DNA of 64,000 nucleotides from Sphingomonas sp. Y57 (GCF_001015195.1 NZ_LDES01000016.1:49881-113880), one strand, 5' to 3'; counted from the stretch's first letter, positions 16,552 through 26,217 are shown. The notes: generated by a model not told the origin, from the letters alone. Made by a program: numbers and translations.

Positions 16552-17893
16552 GATGATCTCCGGGTTGCGGCCGACGGGCGGCGAGACGATTGGCGAGATG
16601 CATGGTGACCGCGGGAATGATCGCGATCGCCGAGAAGACGAAATAGGTGTCCATCCGATCGAGCCCCGCGCCGAGCAGGAAGCCGCCGATCATCGGCCCG
16701 ATGATCGCGCCGACCCGGCCGAAGCCGACGACGAAGCCGACGCCGGTGTTCTGCACGTCGGCGGGATACATCTTCACCGCGACCAGGAACAGGCCGGTAT
16801 AGGCGCCGACCACGAACAGGGTGGTGACCCCAGCCATTGCCAGCAACGGCACGGGATCGGGCGGCTGGATGCCGAAGATGATCAGCGACACCGCGGCGAG
16901 CGCGAAATAGATGGCGGTCAGCCGCCCCTCGCCGATCGGCTTGGCGAGCAGGCCCATGGTGAGGTGGCCGAGAGCGCCGCAGGCGCCGGTGATCATCCCG
17001 CTCGCCGCGGCCAGGGTAGGCGACAGGCCCGCATTGGCGAGGATGGTCGGCTTCCAGTTGAGCAGGAAATAACCGACGATCGCGTAGGTGAGCGAGGCGG
17101 CCCAGACCAGCAGGCTCGCCTGGCGCAGGTCGGGCGCGAGCAGGGCCTTGATCGTGCTGCGATCCTTGCGGGCGGGGTCGACCGGCGGGAAATCGGGCAG
17201 CGGTGGCTTCTGCGCACGCGCCAGCAGGCGGTTGATCCGGTCGAGGTCGCGGGGATGGCGCCGCTTGGCCAGGAATTCCGGCGACTCGCCGAGCAGCATG
17301 AGGCTCGCGACGAAGGTAATGGCGTTGAGCACTCCCGCGGCTACGAAGATCATTCGCCAGCCCGCATATTCAAGCGCGATCACGGCGACCGCGCTGGCCG
17401 TCATCGTGCCGATGGTGAAGCCCAGATGGAGGACGGCGAGGGCGACGTTCCGAACCTTGGCGGTGCTGACTTCCGCAACCGTCGTGTTCAGGCAGACGAC
17501 CAGCGTGCCGAGGCCGACACCGGTGACCAGGCGCAGCACCAAAAGCTGATAGACGTCGGTGGAGACGCTGGTGAGCAGCAGCGCCGCGGCCAGTGAACCG
17601 ATCGCGCCGAGCATGACCGGGCGGCGCCCGATCCTGTCGGCGAGGGGCGCAACGGCGAAGGCGCCGATCGAAAGGCCGACGGAAGAGACGCCGAAGATGG
17701 TGCCGAGCACCGCCGGGGCGACGCCCCATTCCTTCGTCAGCACCGGCGCGGCCAGCGCCAGCGATGCGACGTCGAATCCGTCGGCAACGTTGCAGAAGCA
17801 GCAGAGCGCCACGACCAGATACTGGTAGGGGCTCATCGCCGCCGCCAGCAGCCCGGGCCTTTCCGGTCCCGCGCCCCGCGATGTTCCAGCCAC
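16529..17893 (-). CDS. MFS transporter, aromatic acid:H+ symporter (AAHS) type
   Basis: 454 residues from the GTG at 17893, which has GGAGGG at a 5-base spacing; the open frame extends to 17965 without a better start. Twelve hydrophobic segments are expected. The AAHS signature is visible in the first helix (CNVADGFDVASLALAAPVL) and the loop PLADRIGRRPVML. It should import an aromatic or related carboxylate across the inner membrane. It heads the operon with two amidohydrolases and is divergent from the TonB receptor gene. Its closest paralogue in the window is the transporter at 21059-22393 (shared MSxYQY and DGxDV). Confidence 0.87.
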   Translation of the reverse strand: MAGTSRGAGPERPGLLAAAMSPYQYLVVALCCFCNVADGFDVASLALAAPVLTKEWGVAPAVLGTIFGVSSVGLSIGAFAVAPLADRIGRRPVMLGAIGSLAAALLLTSVSTDVYQLLVLRLVTGVGLGTLVVCLNTTVAEVSTAKVRNVALAVLHLGFTIGTMTASAVAVIALEYAGWRMIFVAAGVLNAITFVASLMLLGESPEFLAKRRHPRDLDRINRLLARAQKPPLPDFPPVDPARKDRSTIKALLAPDLRQASLLVWAASLTYAIVGYFLLNWKPTILANAGLSPTLAAASGMITGACGALGHLTMGLLAKPIGEGRLTAIYFALAAVSLIIFGIQPPDPVPLLAMAGVTTLFVVGAYTGLFLVAVKMYPADVQNTGVGFVVGFGRVGAIIGPMIGGFLLGAGLDRMDTYFVFSAIAIIPAVTMHLANRLAARRPQPGDHHAASPAV

Positions 17894-18153
17894 GCTGTCC
17901 CTCCTTTTCCGCCGCCCGAACGCGCCGCGCGGCGGTTGGGATTTTTTGCCTATATCTAATTTCATTCGTCAATATGCGATTTCGCCGCTTGCGCAAACCC
18001 GAATCTGTATGTCATAAACAAGTATCGTTCGTCATATCATAATGAGTCAGAGGCGTGGCTCATTCCATCGGCATGGGTTTCAGAGCCGGACGATCGATGG
18101 CCTGGACGTCAGCGGCACAGCGAAAGAACGCCGCATCAACCTGGGGAGGATCG
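17894..18153. promoter_or_regulatory. Divergent promoter region, MFS/amidohydrolase operon and TonB receptor
   Basis: 260 bases without a gene. The stretch 17940-18045 is AT-rich. It carries two GTCATA copies exactly 20 bases apart (18011-18016 and 18031-18036), plus TTCGTCA at 17966-17972 and again at 18028-18034. The repeat spacing fits two helical turns, so an operator for a dimeric regulator is plausible; the MarR protein at 29010-29534 is one candidate. GGGGAGGA at 18143-18150 is the ribosome binding site of the receptor gene. Confidence 0.45.
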
Positions 18154-20985
18154 ATGAAGAGGACCATTTCCGCATTCGCGCGCCTGCGGCCGTCGGCCTT
18201 GCTGGCGGGATCGAGCGTCGCCGCATTGGCGCTGCCGCTGATCGCGATCGCGTCGCCGGCCGGCGCGCAGGTCGCGAGCCCGGCGCCCGCCGCCGAGAGC
18301 GACACGCGTTACGACGACAATCGGGAGATCACGGTCACGGGTTCGCGCCTGCGCACCGGCTTCACGGCGCCGACCCCGGTCACCGCGATCGGCGACGCCC
18401 AGATCGAGAGTCGCGCGCTCAACACCGTGGCCGAGCTGAACTATGAAATCCCGCAACTCCGCATCAACCAGAATATCGGCCGGTCGAGCGAACCGGTCGG
18501 CCAGAACGTCGCCGACCTGCGCGCGCTGGGATCGGCGCGCACGCTGTTGCTGCTCGACGGCCGCCGGCTCGCGGCGACCAGCCCGTTCGGCGGCATCGAC
18601 ACCAACATCTTCCCGGTCTCGCTGATCAACGGCGTGGAGGTTGTAACCGGCGGTGCTTCCGCTGCCTACGGCTCGGACGCGGTGGCGGGCGTCATCAACT
18701 TCTCGATCGACAAGAATTTCGAAGGGCTGAAGATCGATGCCTCCTACGGCCAGTCCAAATATGACGATTTCCATCGCCCGGTGATCTCCGCCGCGGCCGG
18801 CAAGAGCTTCCTCGACGACCGGCTGCACGTGACGGTGGCCGGCGACTTCTTCCGCAACACCGGCCAGACGCGCGTGGCGAGCCGGCCGTGGGGCCGGGGC
18901 AACCCGGTGCTGTTCAATAATCTCGGCTACACGCCGACCAACGGCCAGACCAAGAATTTCATCGCCAGGGGAGCGACCTTTTCGCGCATGACCTTCGGTG
19001 GCCTGATCGTCGCGCCGGCGACCAGCCCGCTCTACGGCATCCAGTTCGGACCCAACGGCACGCCGCAGCCCTTCGCCTACGGCAACCGGGTCAATACGGT
19101 GTTCCAGCTCGGCGGGCAGGGTGACTCGGTCGAGGACGAGGGCAACATCATGCCGCGCATCACCCGCTATTCGGGCTATGGCCGGCTGAGCTACGAGGCT
19201 TCGGACAGCCTGTCCTTCTGGTCCGAGCTGCTCTGGTCGCGCGTCGAGGTGCAGTCGGACCTCGCCCCCAACTATGACAGCGGCACCTTGACGATCCGGC
19301 GGGACAATGCGTTCCTGCCCACGTCGATCCGCGACATCATGCTCGCAAACAACATCCCCTCGTTCAGCTTCGGCCGCATGAACCTGGAAGATGGTTTCTC
19401 CGAGAACAACAGCGTGACCCGCGCCATGCGTTACGCGGCGGGCGCCGAGGGCAAGTTCGGCGACGGCTGGAGCTGGGATGCCTTCGTCCAGCGGTCGGAC
19501 AACCGCTTCCGGCAGGAGAGCGTCAACAACCGTATCCAGGCGAACTGGTTCGCCGGCATCGATTCGGTGATCAGCCCGCTCACCGGCCAGCCGGTTTGCC
19601 GGATCAACGCCGACGCCAGCACGGCGAACGACAATCCGGCCTGCGTTCCGATCAACGTCTTCGGAGCGGGATCGATCAGCCAGGCCGCGCTCGATTGGTA
19701 TCGCGGCACGTCCTTCTATGCGGCCAAGATGCGCCAGAACGTTGCCGGTCTGAACGTCGCCGGCACCCCCTTTGCAACCTGGGCCGGCGACGTGTCGCTC
19801 GCGTTCGGCGGCGAGTATCGGCGCGAGAAGATCGACAGTGTCTCCGACGCGGTTTCGCTGGTGAGCGGCTGGCGCTCGATCAACCAGCAGCCCTTCTCGG
19901 GCAAGTTGAACGTCAAGGAGGTCTATGCCGAGGTCGGCGTTCCGCTGGCCAAGGACGTGCGCTTCGCCAAGAGCCTCGAGCTCAACGGCGCGATCCGCTA
20001 TGCGGACTACAGCTCGTCGGGCGGCGTTACGACCTGGAAGGTCGGCGTCAACTATTCGCCCATTTCCGACATCCGCTTCCGCGGCACGCTGTCGCGCGAC
20101 ATCCGCGCCGCCAACATCAACGAGCTCTTCTCGGGTCGCAACCAGGTGATCAATACGATCGTCGACCCGCGTGACAACGTCGCCAATTTCGTGACCCAGC
20201 TCACCGGCGGCAATCCGGCCCTCGATCCGGAAAAGGCCGACACGAAGGCGGTGGGCGTCGTGCTGCAGCCCGGCTTCGTTCCCGGGCTCAGCGTCTCGGT
20301 CGACTACTATTCGATCAAGATCAAGGACGCCATCACTTCGGTCCCGGCCCAGACGATCGTCGACAATTGCCTTAAGCTCGGGATCGACAGCTTCTGCCCG
20401 TTCGTCGAGCTGGACGGCGCGGGCAAGATCAGCCGGGTGACCGCAACGCTGATCAACACCCAGACAGTCAAGACCAGCGGCGTCGACTTCGAAGCGGCCT
20501 ATCGCCGGCCGGTCGAATGGTTCGGGCAAGGCGACGGTACGATCGGCGCGCGGCTGCTCGTCACCTATGTCAACGATCTGGAGCTCACCACCTCGGGCGT
20601 GACGATCGACTATGTCGGCGACCTCGCCACCGACTATAGCGGCCAGCCGCGCTGGAAGGCCAATTTCGACCTGACCTATGCCGGCGGCCCGCTGAAGCTC
20701 GGCGCCTATGTTCGCTACATCGGCAGCGGCAAGTTCCGCTCCTTCTACATCGACGATGTCGACCTGCCGGCCGACCAGAACCATGTGAAGGGACGCGCCT
20801 ATGTCGACCTGTCGGCGGCCTACAAGATTACCGACGCGATCGAGCTCTACGGCAAGATCGACAATCTCTTCAATAATGCCCCGCCGGTAATCCCCAACAA
20901 CATCGTCCAGCCGACCGTCTCCAACTCGCAGATGTTCGACAAGATCGGGCGCTTCTACGTGGCCGGCGTGCGGCTGCGCCTCTGA
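18154..20985 (+). CDS. TonB-dependent outer-membrane receptor
   Basis: 943 residues from the ATG at 18154 (GGGGAGGA upstream). A signal peptide ends near PAGAQVAS. The plug domain follows: EITVTGSRLRTGFTAPTPV, then ADLRALGSARTLLLLDGRRL and VEVVTGGASAAYGSDAVAGV. The rest is a beta-barrel ending IGRFYVAGVRLRL. The size is typical for sphingomonads, which carry many such receptors for aromatics, oligomers and sugars. Lying between AAHS transporter genes, it probably brings the pathway substrate, or an oligomeric form of it, across the outer membrane using TonB energy. No iron-specific features were noticed. Confidence 0.92.
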   Translation: MKRTISAFARLRPSALLAGSSVAALALPLIAIASPAGAQVASPAPAAESDTRYDDNREITVTGSRLRTGFTAPTPVTAIGDAQIESRALNTVAELNYEIPQLRINQNIGRSSEPVGQNVADLRALGSARTLLLLDGRRLAATSPFGGIDTNIFPVSLINGVEVVTGGASAAYGSDAVAGVINFSIDKNFEGLKIDASYGQSKYDDFHRPVISAAAGKSFLDDRLHVTVAGDFFRNTGQTRVASRPWGRGNPVLFNNLGYTPTNGQTKNFIARGATFSRMTFGGLIVAPATSPLYGIQFGPNGTPQPFAYGNRVNTVFQLGGQGDSVEDEGNIMPRITRYSGYGRLSYEASDSLSFWSELLWSRVEVQSDLAPNYDSGTLTIRRDNAFLPTSIRDIMLANNIPSFSFGRMNLEDGFSENNSVTRAMRYAAGAEGKFGDGWSWDAFVQRSDNRFRQESVNNRIQANWFAGIDSVISPLTGQPVCRINADASTANDNPACVPINVFGAGSISQAALDWYRGTSFYAAKMRQNVAGLNVAGTPFATWAGDVSLAFGGEYRREKIDSVSDAVSLVSGWRSINQQPFSGKLNVKEVYAEVGVPLAKDVRFAKSLELNGAIRYADYSSSGGVTTWKVGVNYSPISDIRFRGTLSRDIRAANINELFSGRNQVINTIVDPRDNVANFVTQLTGGNPALDPEKADTKAVGVVLQPGFVPGLSVSVDYYSIKIKDAITSVPAQTIVDNCLKLGIDSFCPFVELDGAGKISRVTATLINTQTVKTSGVDFEAAYRRPVEWFGQGDGTIGARLLVTYVNDLELTTSGVTIDYVGDLATDYSGQPRWKANFDLTYAGGPLKLGAYVRYIGSGKFRSFYIDDVDLPADQNHVKGRAYVDLSAAYKITDAIELYGKIDNLFNNAPPVIPNNIVQPTVSNSQMFDKIGRFYVAGVRLRL

Positions 20986-21003
20986 CCGGCGGCGCCGACC
21001 ATC

Positions 21004-21034
21004 GGGGCGGGTCCGGTAGCGCCGGGCCCGCCCC
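21004..21034. terminator. GC-rich hairpin after the TonB receptor gene
   Basis: An 8-bp outer stem (21004-21011 with 21027-21034) and an inner CCGG/CCGG stem enclose TAGCG. The 3' side is followed by TT and, after CGGG, TTT. It lies in the 73-base gap between the receptor and the MFS gene and could end most receptor transcripts or limit read-through. Confidence 0.6.
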
Positions 21035-21058
21035 TTCGGGTTTCAAACCAGGAGAGAG

Positions 21059-22393
21059 ATGAGCGTGTCCACATCGCCCGCCGACGTGATCCGACAGTCG
21101 CCGATGAGCGTCTATCAATATGCGATCATCGCCCTGTGCGTGCTTAGCTACGCGTCCGACGGGGTCGACGTCGTCACCCTGTCCTACGCCGCGCCGGCGC
21201 TGATGAAGGAATGGGGCATTTCGGCCGAAACCTTCGGCCTCGCCTATACGGCCACCCCCGTCGGGATCGCCATCGGCTCCTTCTTCCTCTCTCCGCTCGC
21301 CGACAAGATCGGCCGCCGCACCCTGACCCTGTGGCTGCTCGGCTCGCTGGTGATCATGCTTTTCCTCACCGCAGTCAGCAGCTCGCTGCTGATGCTGGTG
21401 ACGCTGCGGCTGCTGACCGGGATCAGTCTCGGCGCTCTGGTCGTCTGCCTCAACGTGACGGTGTCGGAGTTCAGCAACGAGGAGCGGTCGAACCTGCTCG
21501 TCGGCATCCTCCACACCGGCTATTCGGCTGGCGGCATGGTATGCGGCGCGCTTGCCGCGCTGCTGCTCGAGCCACTGGGCTGGCGCGCGCTGTTCTTCGC
21601 AGCGGCGCTGCTCAGCGCCGTCAGCTTCCTGCTCAGCCTCCTGGTCCTCGCGGAATCGCCGATGTATCTCATCGCCCGCCGTCCCGCGAACGCGCTCCAG
21701 CGCCTCAACGCGATCTTCCGCCGGATGAGGAAGCCGGAATTCGACAGCCTTCCGCCTGCGCCCGAAACCGTGGCGGGCGGTCGGAAGGGACGGACGATCA
21801 TCCCGCGCGCTCTGTGGTTCGGTACCGGGCTGCTCTGCCTCGCCGGCTTCGTCTTCACCGTCAGCGGCGGCTTCATGGCGAGCTGGCGGCCCAAGCTGCT
21901 CGACATGGCGCAGATGACGATGACCTGGAACGGCATCGCCGGGGTCTGCACCCATGGCGCCGGTATCTTCGCACATCTGTTCGTGGGCGCGCTTGCCCGC
22001 AGGGTGGGCGAGCGCAAGATCGCGGTGATCTTCCTGACCGGGATGGGGCTCGCCTTCACCCTGCTGGGGATGGTGCCCGACGGCGCGATCGTGCCGCTGA
22101 TCGTCGCGTCCACCCTGTCCGGCTTCTTCAACGTCGGCGCCTTCACTGCGATCATCCTGGTGACGCTCAACTATTACGACGCTTCGGCGCGCAGCGCCGG
22201 GCTCGGCATCATGCTCGGCTGCTCGCGGGTCGGCGGCATCGTCGGGCCGCTGCTCGGCGGCTTCGCGATCGGCGCGGGCTTCGGCCGCTTCTGGACATTG
22301 TTGCTGTTCGCGGTGATCCTGGCGATCCCGGTCGTCGCGGCGATCTATGCGCGATCCCGCGCGACGGGCGAACCCGTGCCGGCGCATGCCTAG
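21059..22393 (+). CDS. MFS transporter, AAHS type
   Basis: 444 residues, the normal length for a 12-helix symporter. The first helix carries YASDGVDVVTLSYAAPALM with the family DGxD motif, and the cytoplasmic loop is PLADKIGRRTLTL. It is most similar in the window to the transporter at 16529-17893. It follows the TonB receptor after 73 bases and is preceded by GGAGAGAG. It should move the compound delivered by the receptor into the cytoplasm. The GlcG/HbpS-like gene begins 25 bases downstream. Confidence 0.87.
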   Translation: MSVSTSPADVIRQSPMSVYQYAIIALCVLSYASDGVDVVTLSYAAPALMKEWGISAETFGLAYTATPVGIAIGSFFLSPLADKIGRRTLTLWLLGSLVIMLFLTAVSSSLLMLVTLRLLTGISLGALVVCLNVTVSEFSNEERSNLLVGILHTGYSAGGMVCGALAALLLEPLGWRALFFAAALLSAVSFLLSLLVLAESPMYLIARRPANALQRLNAIFRRMRKPEFDSLPPAPETVAGGRKGRTIIPRALWFGTGLLCLAGFVFTVSGGFMASWRPKLLDMAQMTMTWNGIAGVCTHGAGIFAHLFVGALARRVGERKIAVIFLTGMGLAFTLLGMVPDGAIVPLIVASTLSGFFNVGAFTAIILVTLNYYDASARSAGLGIMLGCSRVGGIVGPLLGGFAIGAGFGRFWTLLLFAVILAIPVVAAIYARSRATGEPVPAHA

Positions 22394-22418
22394 CCGAGCC
22401 GTATCGCGGAGACGTGGA

Positions 22419-22904
22419 ATGACGATCATGTTGCGGCCGAGCCTGGCCATCGCCGCCGCCCTGTTCGCCGCCGCCACGGCGGCCGACGCACAAACGGCGC
22501 GGCCCGCGCTCGACTATGGCAGCGCGGCTAAGATCCGCGATACCTGCCTCGACTGGGCGGCGAAGAACGGCAAGCGGATGACGATCGCCGTAATGGACAC
22601 GCACGGCATGCTCGTTGCCTATGCCCATATGGACGGCGCCTCCTATGAGGCGGGCGAGATGGCGCGGTGGAAGGCTACCGCCGCCTCGCGCTTCGGCCGC
22701 TCGACCGCCGATCTCGCCAAGCTGAATCCGGCCGCCAACGTCCCCAATGTCGCGACGATCCCGGGCGGCCTGCCGATCTACACCGACGCCGGCGCCGCGC
22801 TGGGCGGCGTCGGCGTCTCCGGCGGGAAGATCGACGAGGACGTGGCCTGCGGCGTCGCCGGGATCGGCGCGGCCGGCCTCCGCGCCGATAAGCCTGCGTC
22901 CTGA
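22419..22904 (+). CDS. Exported GlcG/HbpS-like (DUF336) protein
   Basis: 161 residues from the ATG at 22419; an ATG at 22428 is an alternative. A signal peptide ends near ADAQTARPA. The mature part reads RDTCLDWAAKNGKRMTIAVMD, DGASYEAGEMARWKATAASRF, IPGGLPIYTDAGAALGGVGVSGG, which is the GlcG/HbpS fold. Family members bind haem or cobalamin-like ligands, or occur as accessory proteins in glycolate and aromatic operons. The role here is unknown; it is periplasmic and encoded between a transporter and a dehydrogenase. Confidence 0.78.
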   Translation: MTIMLRPSLAIAAALFAAATAADAQTARPALDYGSAAKIRDTCLDWAAKNGKRMTIAVMDTHGMLVAYAHMDGASYEAGEMARWKATAASRFGRSTADLAKLNPAANVPNVATIPGGLPIYTDAGAALGGVGVSGGKIDEDVACGVAGIGAAGLRADKPAS

Positions 22905-22909
22905 TCGCT

Positions 22910-23641
22910 ATGGGCATCCTGCGGGATCGGGTTGCGCTTGTTACCGGTGCCAGCTCCGGGATCGGCGAAGCCTGTGCCTTCGCCTTCGCGGCCAGGGGCG
23001 CGAAGCTGGTGCTCGCCGCGCGCCGGACCGATCGCCTGGACGGGCTCGCGGCGCGGCTGGCGGCAGCGGGGGGCGAAGCGCTGGCGGTCCCGACCGACGT
23101 CACGGACGAAGATTCGGTCGAGCGGCTGTTCGCTGCCGCCATGGAGCGGTTCGGTCGGGTCGACGTGCTGGTGAACAACGCCGGCATCGCCGACAGCACG
23201 CCGGCCGACGCGCTGGAACTGGCGCTGTGGCACAAGGTGATCGACACCAACCTGACCTCTGCCTTCCTCTGCGCGCGGGCCGCGATCCGCATCATGAAGC
23301 CGCAGGGCCATGGCCGGATCATCAATGTCGGCTCTATCTCCGCTCGCGTGCCGCGCGCGGAAAGCCCGGCCTACACGGCCAGCAAATGGGGGCTGGACGG
23401 CCTCACCCGCGCGCTGGCGATCGACGGTCGCGCGCACAATATCGCGGTCTCGGTCATGCATCCCGGCATCGTCGCGACCGAACTGGGCGGGGGCGGCGCC
23501 GCGAAGCGGCCCGCCGAGCTGACCGCCGCGCCCGAGGACATCGCCGAGGTGATCGTCCACATGGCCGACATGCCCGACCACCTCAATTTCTACGAGGCGC
23601 TGGTCGTGCAGAACAAGATTCCGTTCCTGGGAAGGGGATAG
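22910..23641 (+). CDS. Short-chain dehydrogenase/reductase (classical SDR)
   Basis: 243 residues. The cofactor motif VTGASSGIGEACAFAFAARG lies near residue 12, NNAG near 85, the catalytic Ser in VGSISARV, and Tyr/Lys in SPAYTASKWGLDG (YxxxK). An Arg/Arg pair after the second strand (LAARRTD) suggests NADP(H) preference. It oxidises or reduces a hydroxyl/keto group of a pathway intermediate; the substrate is unknown. The gene starts 5 bases after the DUF336 stop and probably ends the receptor-transporter operon, converging with the CMD gene. Confidence 0.85.
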   Translation: MGILRDRVALVTGASSGIGEACAFAFAARGAKLVLAARRTDRLDGLAARLAAAGGEALAVPTDVTDEDSVERLFAAAMERFGRVDVLVNNAGIADSTPADALELALWHKVIDTNLTSAFLCARAAIRIMKPQGHGRIINVGSISARVPRAESPAYTASKWGLDGLTRALAIDGRAHNIAVSVMHPGIVATELGGGGAAKRPAELTAAPEDIAEVIVHMADMPDHLNFYEALVVQNKIPFLGRG

Positions 23642-23672
23642 GCACCCCCTTCCGCGGCATGGCGCCGGCAGA

Positions 23673-24062
23673 TCAGTAGGCGTCGATCTCCTTCAGCGCC
23701 TCGGCGGCGAGCTGCCAGCTTTCCACGCCCCCGGCCACGCCGATGTAGAGCGTGGTCTGGAGCAGCACCTCGCGGATGTCCTCCTTGGTGGCGCCGTTGG
23801 CGATCGCGCATTTGACGAGGCGCTTCAGGGGGGTGTGCCGGTTGAGCGCTGCACAGATCGCCATCGTGATCAGGCTGCGTTCGCGCAGGGTCAGCCCCGG
23901 CCGGGTCCAGGTTTCGCCGAAGCAGGCGGACGTGACGTAGTTTTCGAGGGGCTCGTGGAAGTCGTCGGCGGCGTCGAGCCGTTCCACGCTCGCCGCGCCG
24001 AACAGCGCCTTGCGCATCTCGCGGCCGGCCTGAAAGGCGGGGTCGTCATGCTTCAATGCCAT
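23673..24062 (-). CDS. Carboxymuconolactone decarboxylase (CMD) family protein
   Basis: 129 residues. The CMD domain covers most of the chain: TWTRPGLTLRERSLITMAIC, LKRLVKCAIANGATKEDIREVLLQTTLYIGVAGG. This is nearer to canonical PcaC (4-carboxymuconolactone decarboxylase, about 130 residues) than the two 108-112-residue copies in the window. Without other protocatechuate ortho-cleavage genes nearby, true PcaC activity cannot be assumed. It is the last gene of a leftward operon after an alpha/beta-hydrolase and a MetE-like gene. Confidence 0.82.
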   Translation of the reverse strand: MALKHDDPAFQAGREMRKALFGAASVERLDAADDFHEPLENYVTSACFGETWTRPGLTLRERSLITMAICAALNRHTPLKRLVKCAIANGATKEDIREVLLQTTLYIGVAGGVESWQLAAEALKEIDAY

Positions 24063-24071
24063 GGTCTTGTC

Positions 24072-25007
24072 CTATGTTCGGAGGATGGTCCTGATCGAGG
24101 TGCCGAGCCGCGCCATCTCGTCGCGCGCGGCGGAGGAGAAGCGCAGTGCGCGCAGGAAGCCGTGCGGCATCGACGGGGCGAGGCGTGCCTCTACCACGAC
24201 GCCGGCCGCGCGCAGCCGGGCGGCATAGTCTTCGCCCTCCTCGCGCATCGGATCGATCGCCGCGCCGAGCAGGATGGCCGGCGGGAGGCCCGACAGGCCG
24301 GCGCGGCGTAGCGGCGCCGGGTGGCCGATCGGGTCGCGTGCATCGCATTCGTGCCAGATGCGGAGCATCGCATCGATGACGGGCCAGCTCAGCACCGGGT
24401 CCTCCGCGGAGCGGTGCGCTTCGCGCGCGACGACGTCGAACATGCCGTAGAGCAGCACCTGGGCGGCGATCGCCGGGCCGCCCCGGTCGCGTGCCAAGAT
24501 CGAGAGCTGCGCCGCGATGAACGCGCCCGCGCTGTCGCCGGCGACGCCGATCCGCGCCGGATCGATGCGCAGTTCCTCGGCCATGGCGCGCGCCCAGCCG
24601 AGCACTGCGAAACATTCCTCGATGATGGCGCGTGGCGTCGCCTCGGGCAGGCGGCGATAATGGACGCTGATCACCGTCGCACCGCTCGCTTCGGCCAGCC
24701 CCATCGCCAGCGGCTCGTAGCTTTCGATGCTGCCGCCGGTGAAGCCGCCGCCGTGGAAATAGACGAGCGCAGCCTGCGCGCCGTCGCCGGCCGGACGGTA
24801 TATCCGGACCGGCGTTTCGCGGCCGGGGGCGACGACGAAGCTGGTCGCGACCGCCATCCCGCCGGGCCGGGGGATGGCGATGCGGTCGGCATGGCGGTCG
24901 GCGAGCAGCCGCGCCGTTTCCAGCGGCGGCCGCTCGCCTGGCGGTGCGAGACGCACCGCCGCGATATAGTCCGCTATCCCGTCGGGGAGGGGCGGGCCGG
25001 CCGGCAC
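24072..25007 (-). CDS. Alpha/beta-hydrolase (hormone-sensitive-lipase family esterase)
   Basis: 311 residues from a GTG at 25007. The HSL-family oxyanion motif YFHGGGFTGGS lies near residue 84, the nucleophile elbow GVAGDSAGAF near 155, the acid in GAAIDPMREEGEDY and the catalytic His in MPHGFLR. It should hydrolyse an ester of a small acid or alcohol, perhaps a feruloyl-type ester or a lactone. The GTG follows the MetE-like stop by one base, which implies tight coupling in the same operon. Confidence 0.85.
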   Translation of the reverse strand: MPAGPPLPDGIADYIAAVRLAPPGERPPLETARLLADRHADRIAIPRPGGMAVATSFVVAPGRETPVRIYRPAGDGAQAALVYFHGGGFTGGSIESYEPLAMGLAEASGATVISVHYRRLPEATPRAIIEECFAVLGWARAMAEELRIDPARIGVAGDSAGAFIAAQLSILARDRGGPAIAAQVLLYGMFDVVAREAHRSAEDPVLSWPVIDAMLRIWHECDARDPIGHPAPLRRAGLSGLPPAILLGAAIDPMREEGEDYAARLRAAGVVVEARLAPSMPHGFLRALRFSSAARDEMARLGTSIRTILRT

Positions 25008-25008
25008 G

Positions 25009-26217
25009 TCAGGCCCAGAGGCGTTGCGATGCCAGCTTCGCGCCCTCGACCAGTGCCGACAGCTTTGCCCATTGCACCTCGGGATGGACGCGCGCCATGT
25101 TCCAGCCCTGCGAGAAGCCGCAGTCGGTGCCCGCGATCACATTCTCGCGCCCGACGACGCTTGCATAATTCTCGATCCGCCAGGCGACCAGCTCGGGATG
25201 TTCCACGACGTTGGTCTGATGGCTGATCACGCCGGGGACGAGGATCTTGCCGTCGGGCAGCTTCACGTCCTTCCACACCATCCATTCATGCTCGTGGCGC
25301 GGGTTGGCACCCTCGATCACATAGGCCTGCGCCTTGATCTTCAGGATGATGTCGATCACCTCGCGCAGCGGCACGTCGGTGGTGTGCGGCGTGTTCATCG
25401 ACCCCCAGCACATATGGTAGCGGACCCGATCCTCCGGGATGCCCCGCAGCGCATGGTTATAGGCCTCGACCTGCCGTTCCGACGCGCGGCGCAGATCCTC
25501 GGGCGTGGGATTGGGATTGCCGGGCAGCACCTGGTTGCGCGCGGGCAGGCCCAGGTCGAGCTGGACGACGAAGCCCGCATCGACGATCGCCTTATACTCC
25601 TCGTGCATCGCATCGGCGAGCGCGTAGAGATAGGCGGACTCGCTCTCATAGACCTCGCCCGCGTCGGCATCGTCGCGCGCCGGAGTCGCGGAGGGCATGA
25701 ACGCTTCGACGAAGTCCTTGCCTTCCAGCGCCGCCTTGTAGTTGTCGAGGTCGCGCTGCAGCGCGGCCTGGCCGACATAGCTGATCGGCGCGGCAACCCG
25801 AACCCGGCTGGGCGGGGTCTTCGCGGCCTTATGCGTCTTATCCGCATCGAGCTCGGGCGGCATCCACATCGTCTTGTACATGCCGTTGTACTGCTTCATG
25901 AAGCCGGGGAATTCGTCCTGGAGCAGAGCGTAATAAGGGCCTTTCTCCTCGGGAGGCACCTTCTCCAGCCCGCCCAGCCGCTCGATCACATAATTGTGGA
26001 AGCTCGGCTTCGATATCTCGCCGTCACTCGGGATGTCGATGCCGATTTCCGCCTGCTTCGCCACGACCTCCGCGACGCCCTGCGTCACATGTTCCTCGAA
26101 GGCGTTCTCGTCGACGGGCTCGCCCAGCGTCTTCGCCATCATGTCGCGAAGGACCGGGAGAGGGCGAATCAGACTCCCCACATGGGTCGTCAATATGCGT
26201 TCGGTACTGCGCCTCAC
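25009..26217 (-). CDS. MetE-like (cobalamin-independent methionine synthase C-terminal type) zinc methyltransferase
   Basis: 402 residues from the GTG at 26217 (AGGAGATGAT before it). Only the catalytic C-terminal barrel of MetE is represented; the folate-binding N-terminal half of the 750-residue enzyme is absent. The zinc site appears intact: HMC in VRYHMCWGSM, a Glu in YVIEGANPRHEHEW and a Cys in IAGTDCGFSQGW, matching the His-x-Cys/Glu/Cys ligands of MetE. The family includes thiol alkyltransferases such as the epoxyalkane:coenzyme M enzyme. In this cluster it might take a methyl or alkyl group from a pathway compound to a thiol. That is inference. A paralogue lies at 29625-30836. Confidence 0.78.
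   Translation of the reverse strand: MRRSTERILTTHVGSLIRPLPVLRDMMAKTLGEPVDENAFEEHVTQGVAEVVAKQAEIGIDIPSDGEISKPSFHNYVIERLGGLEKVPPEEKGPYYALLQDEFPGFMKQYNGMYKTMWMPPELDADKTHKAAKTPPSRVRVAAPISYVGQAALQRDLDNYKAALEGKDFVEAFMPSATPARDDADAGEVYESESAYLYALADAMHEEYKAIVDAGFVVQLDLGLPARNQVLPGNPNPTPEDLRRASERQVEAYNHALRGIPEDRVRYHMCWGSMNTPHTTDVPLREVIDIILKIKAQAYVIEGANPRHEHEWMVWKDVKLPDGKILVPGVISHQTNVVEHPELVAWRIENYASVVGRENVIAGTDCGFSQGWNMARVHPEVQWAKLSALVEGAKLASQRLWA

Noticed and set aside
18136..20784. An 882-codon open frame on the minus strand opposite the TonB receptor
   Set aside because: It is a shadow of GC-rich codon bias. The plus strand encodes a complete receptor with signal peptide and plug motifs; the minus translation is low-complexity (Arg/Ala/Asp rich) without motifs.
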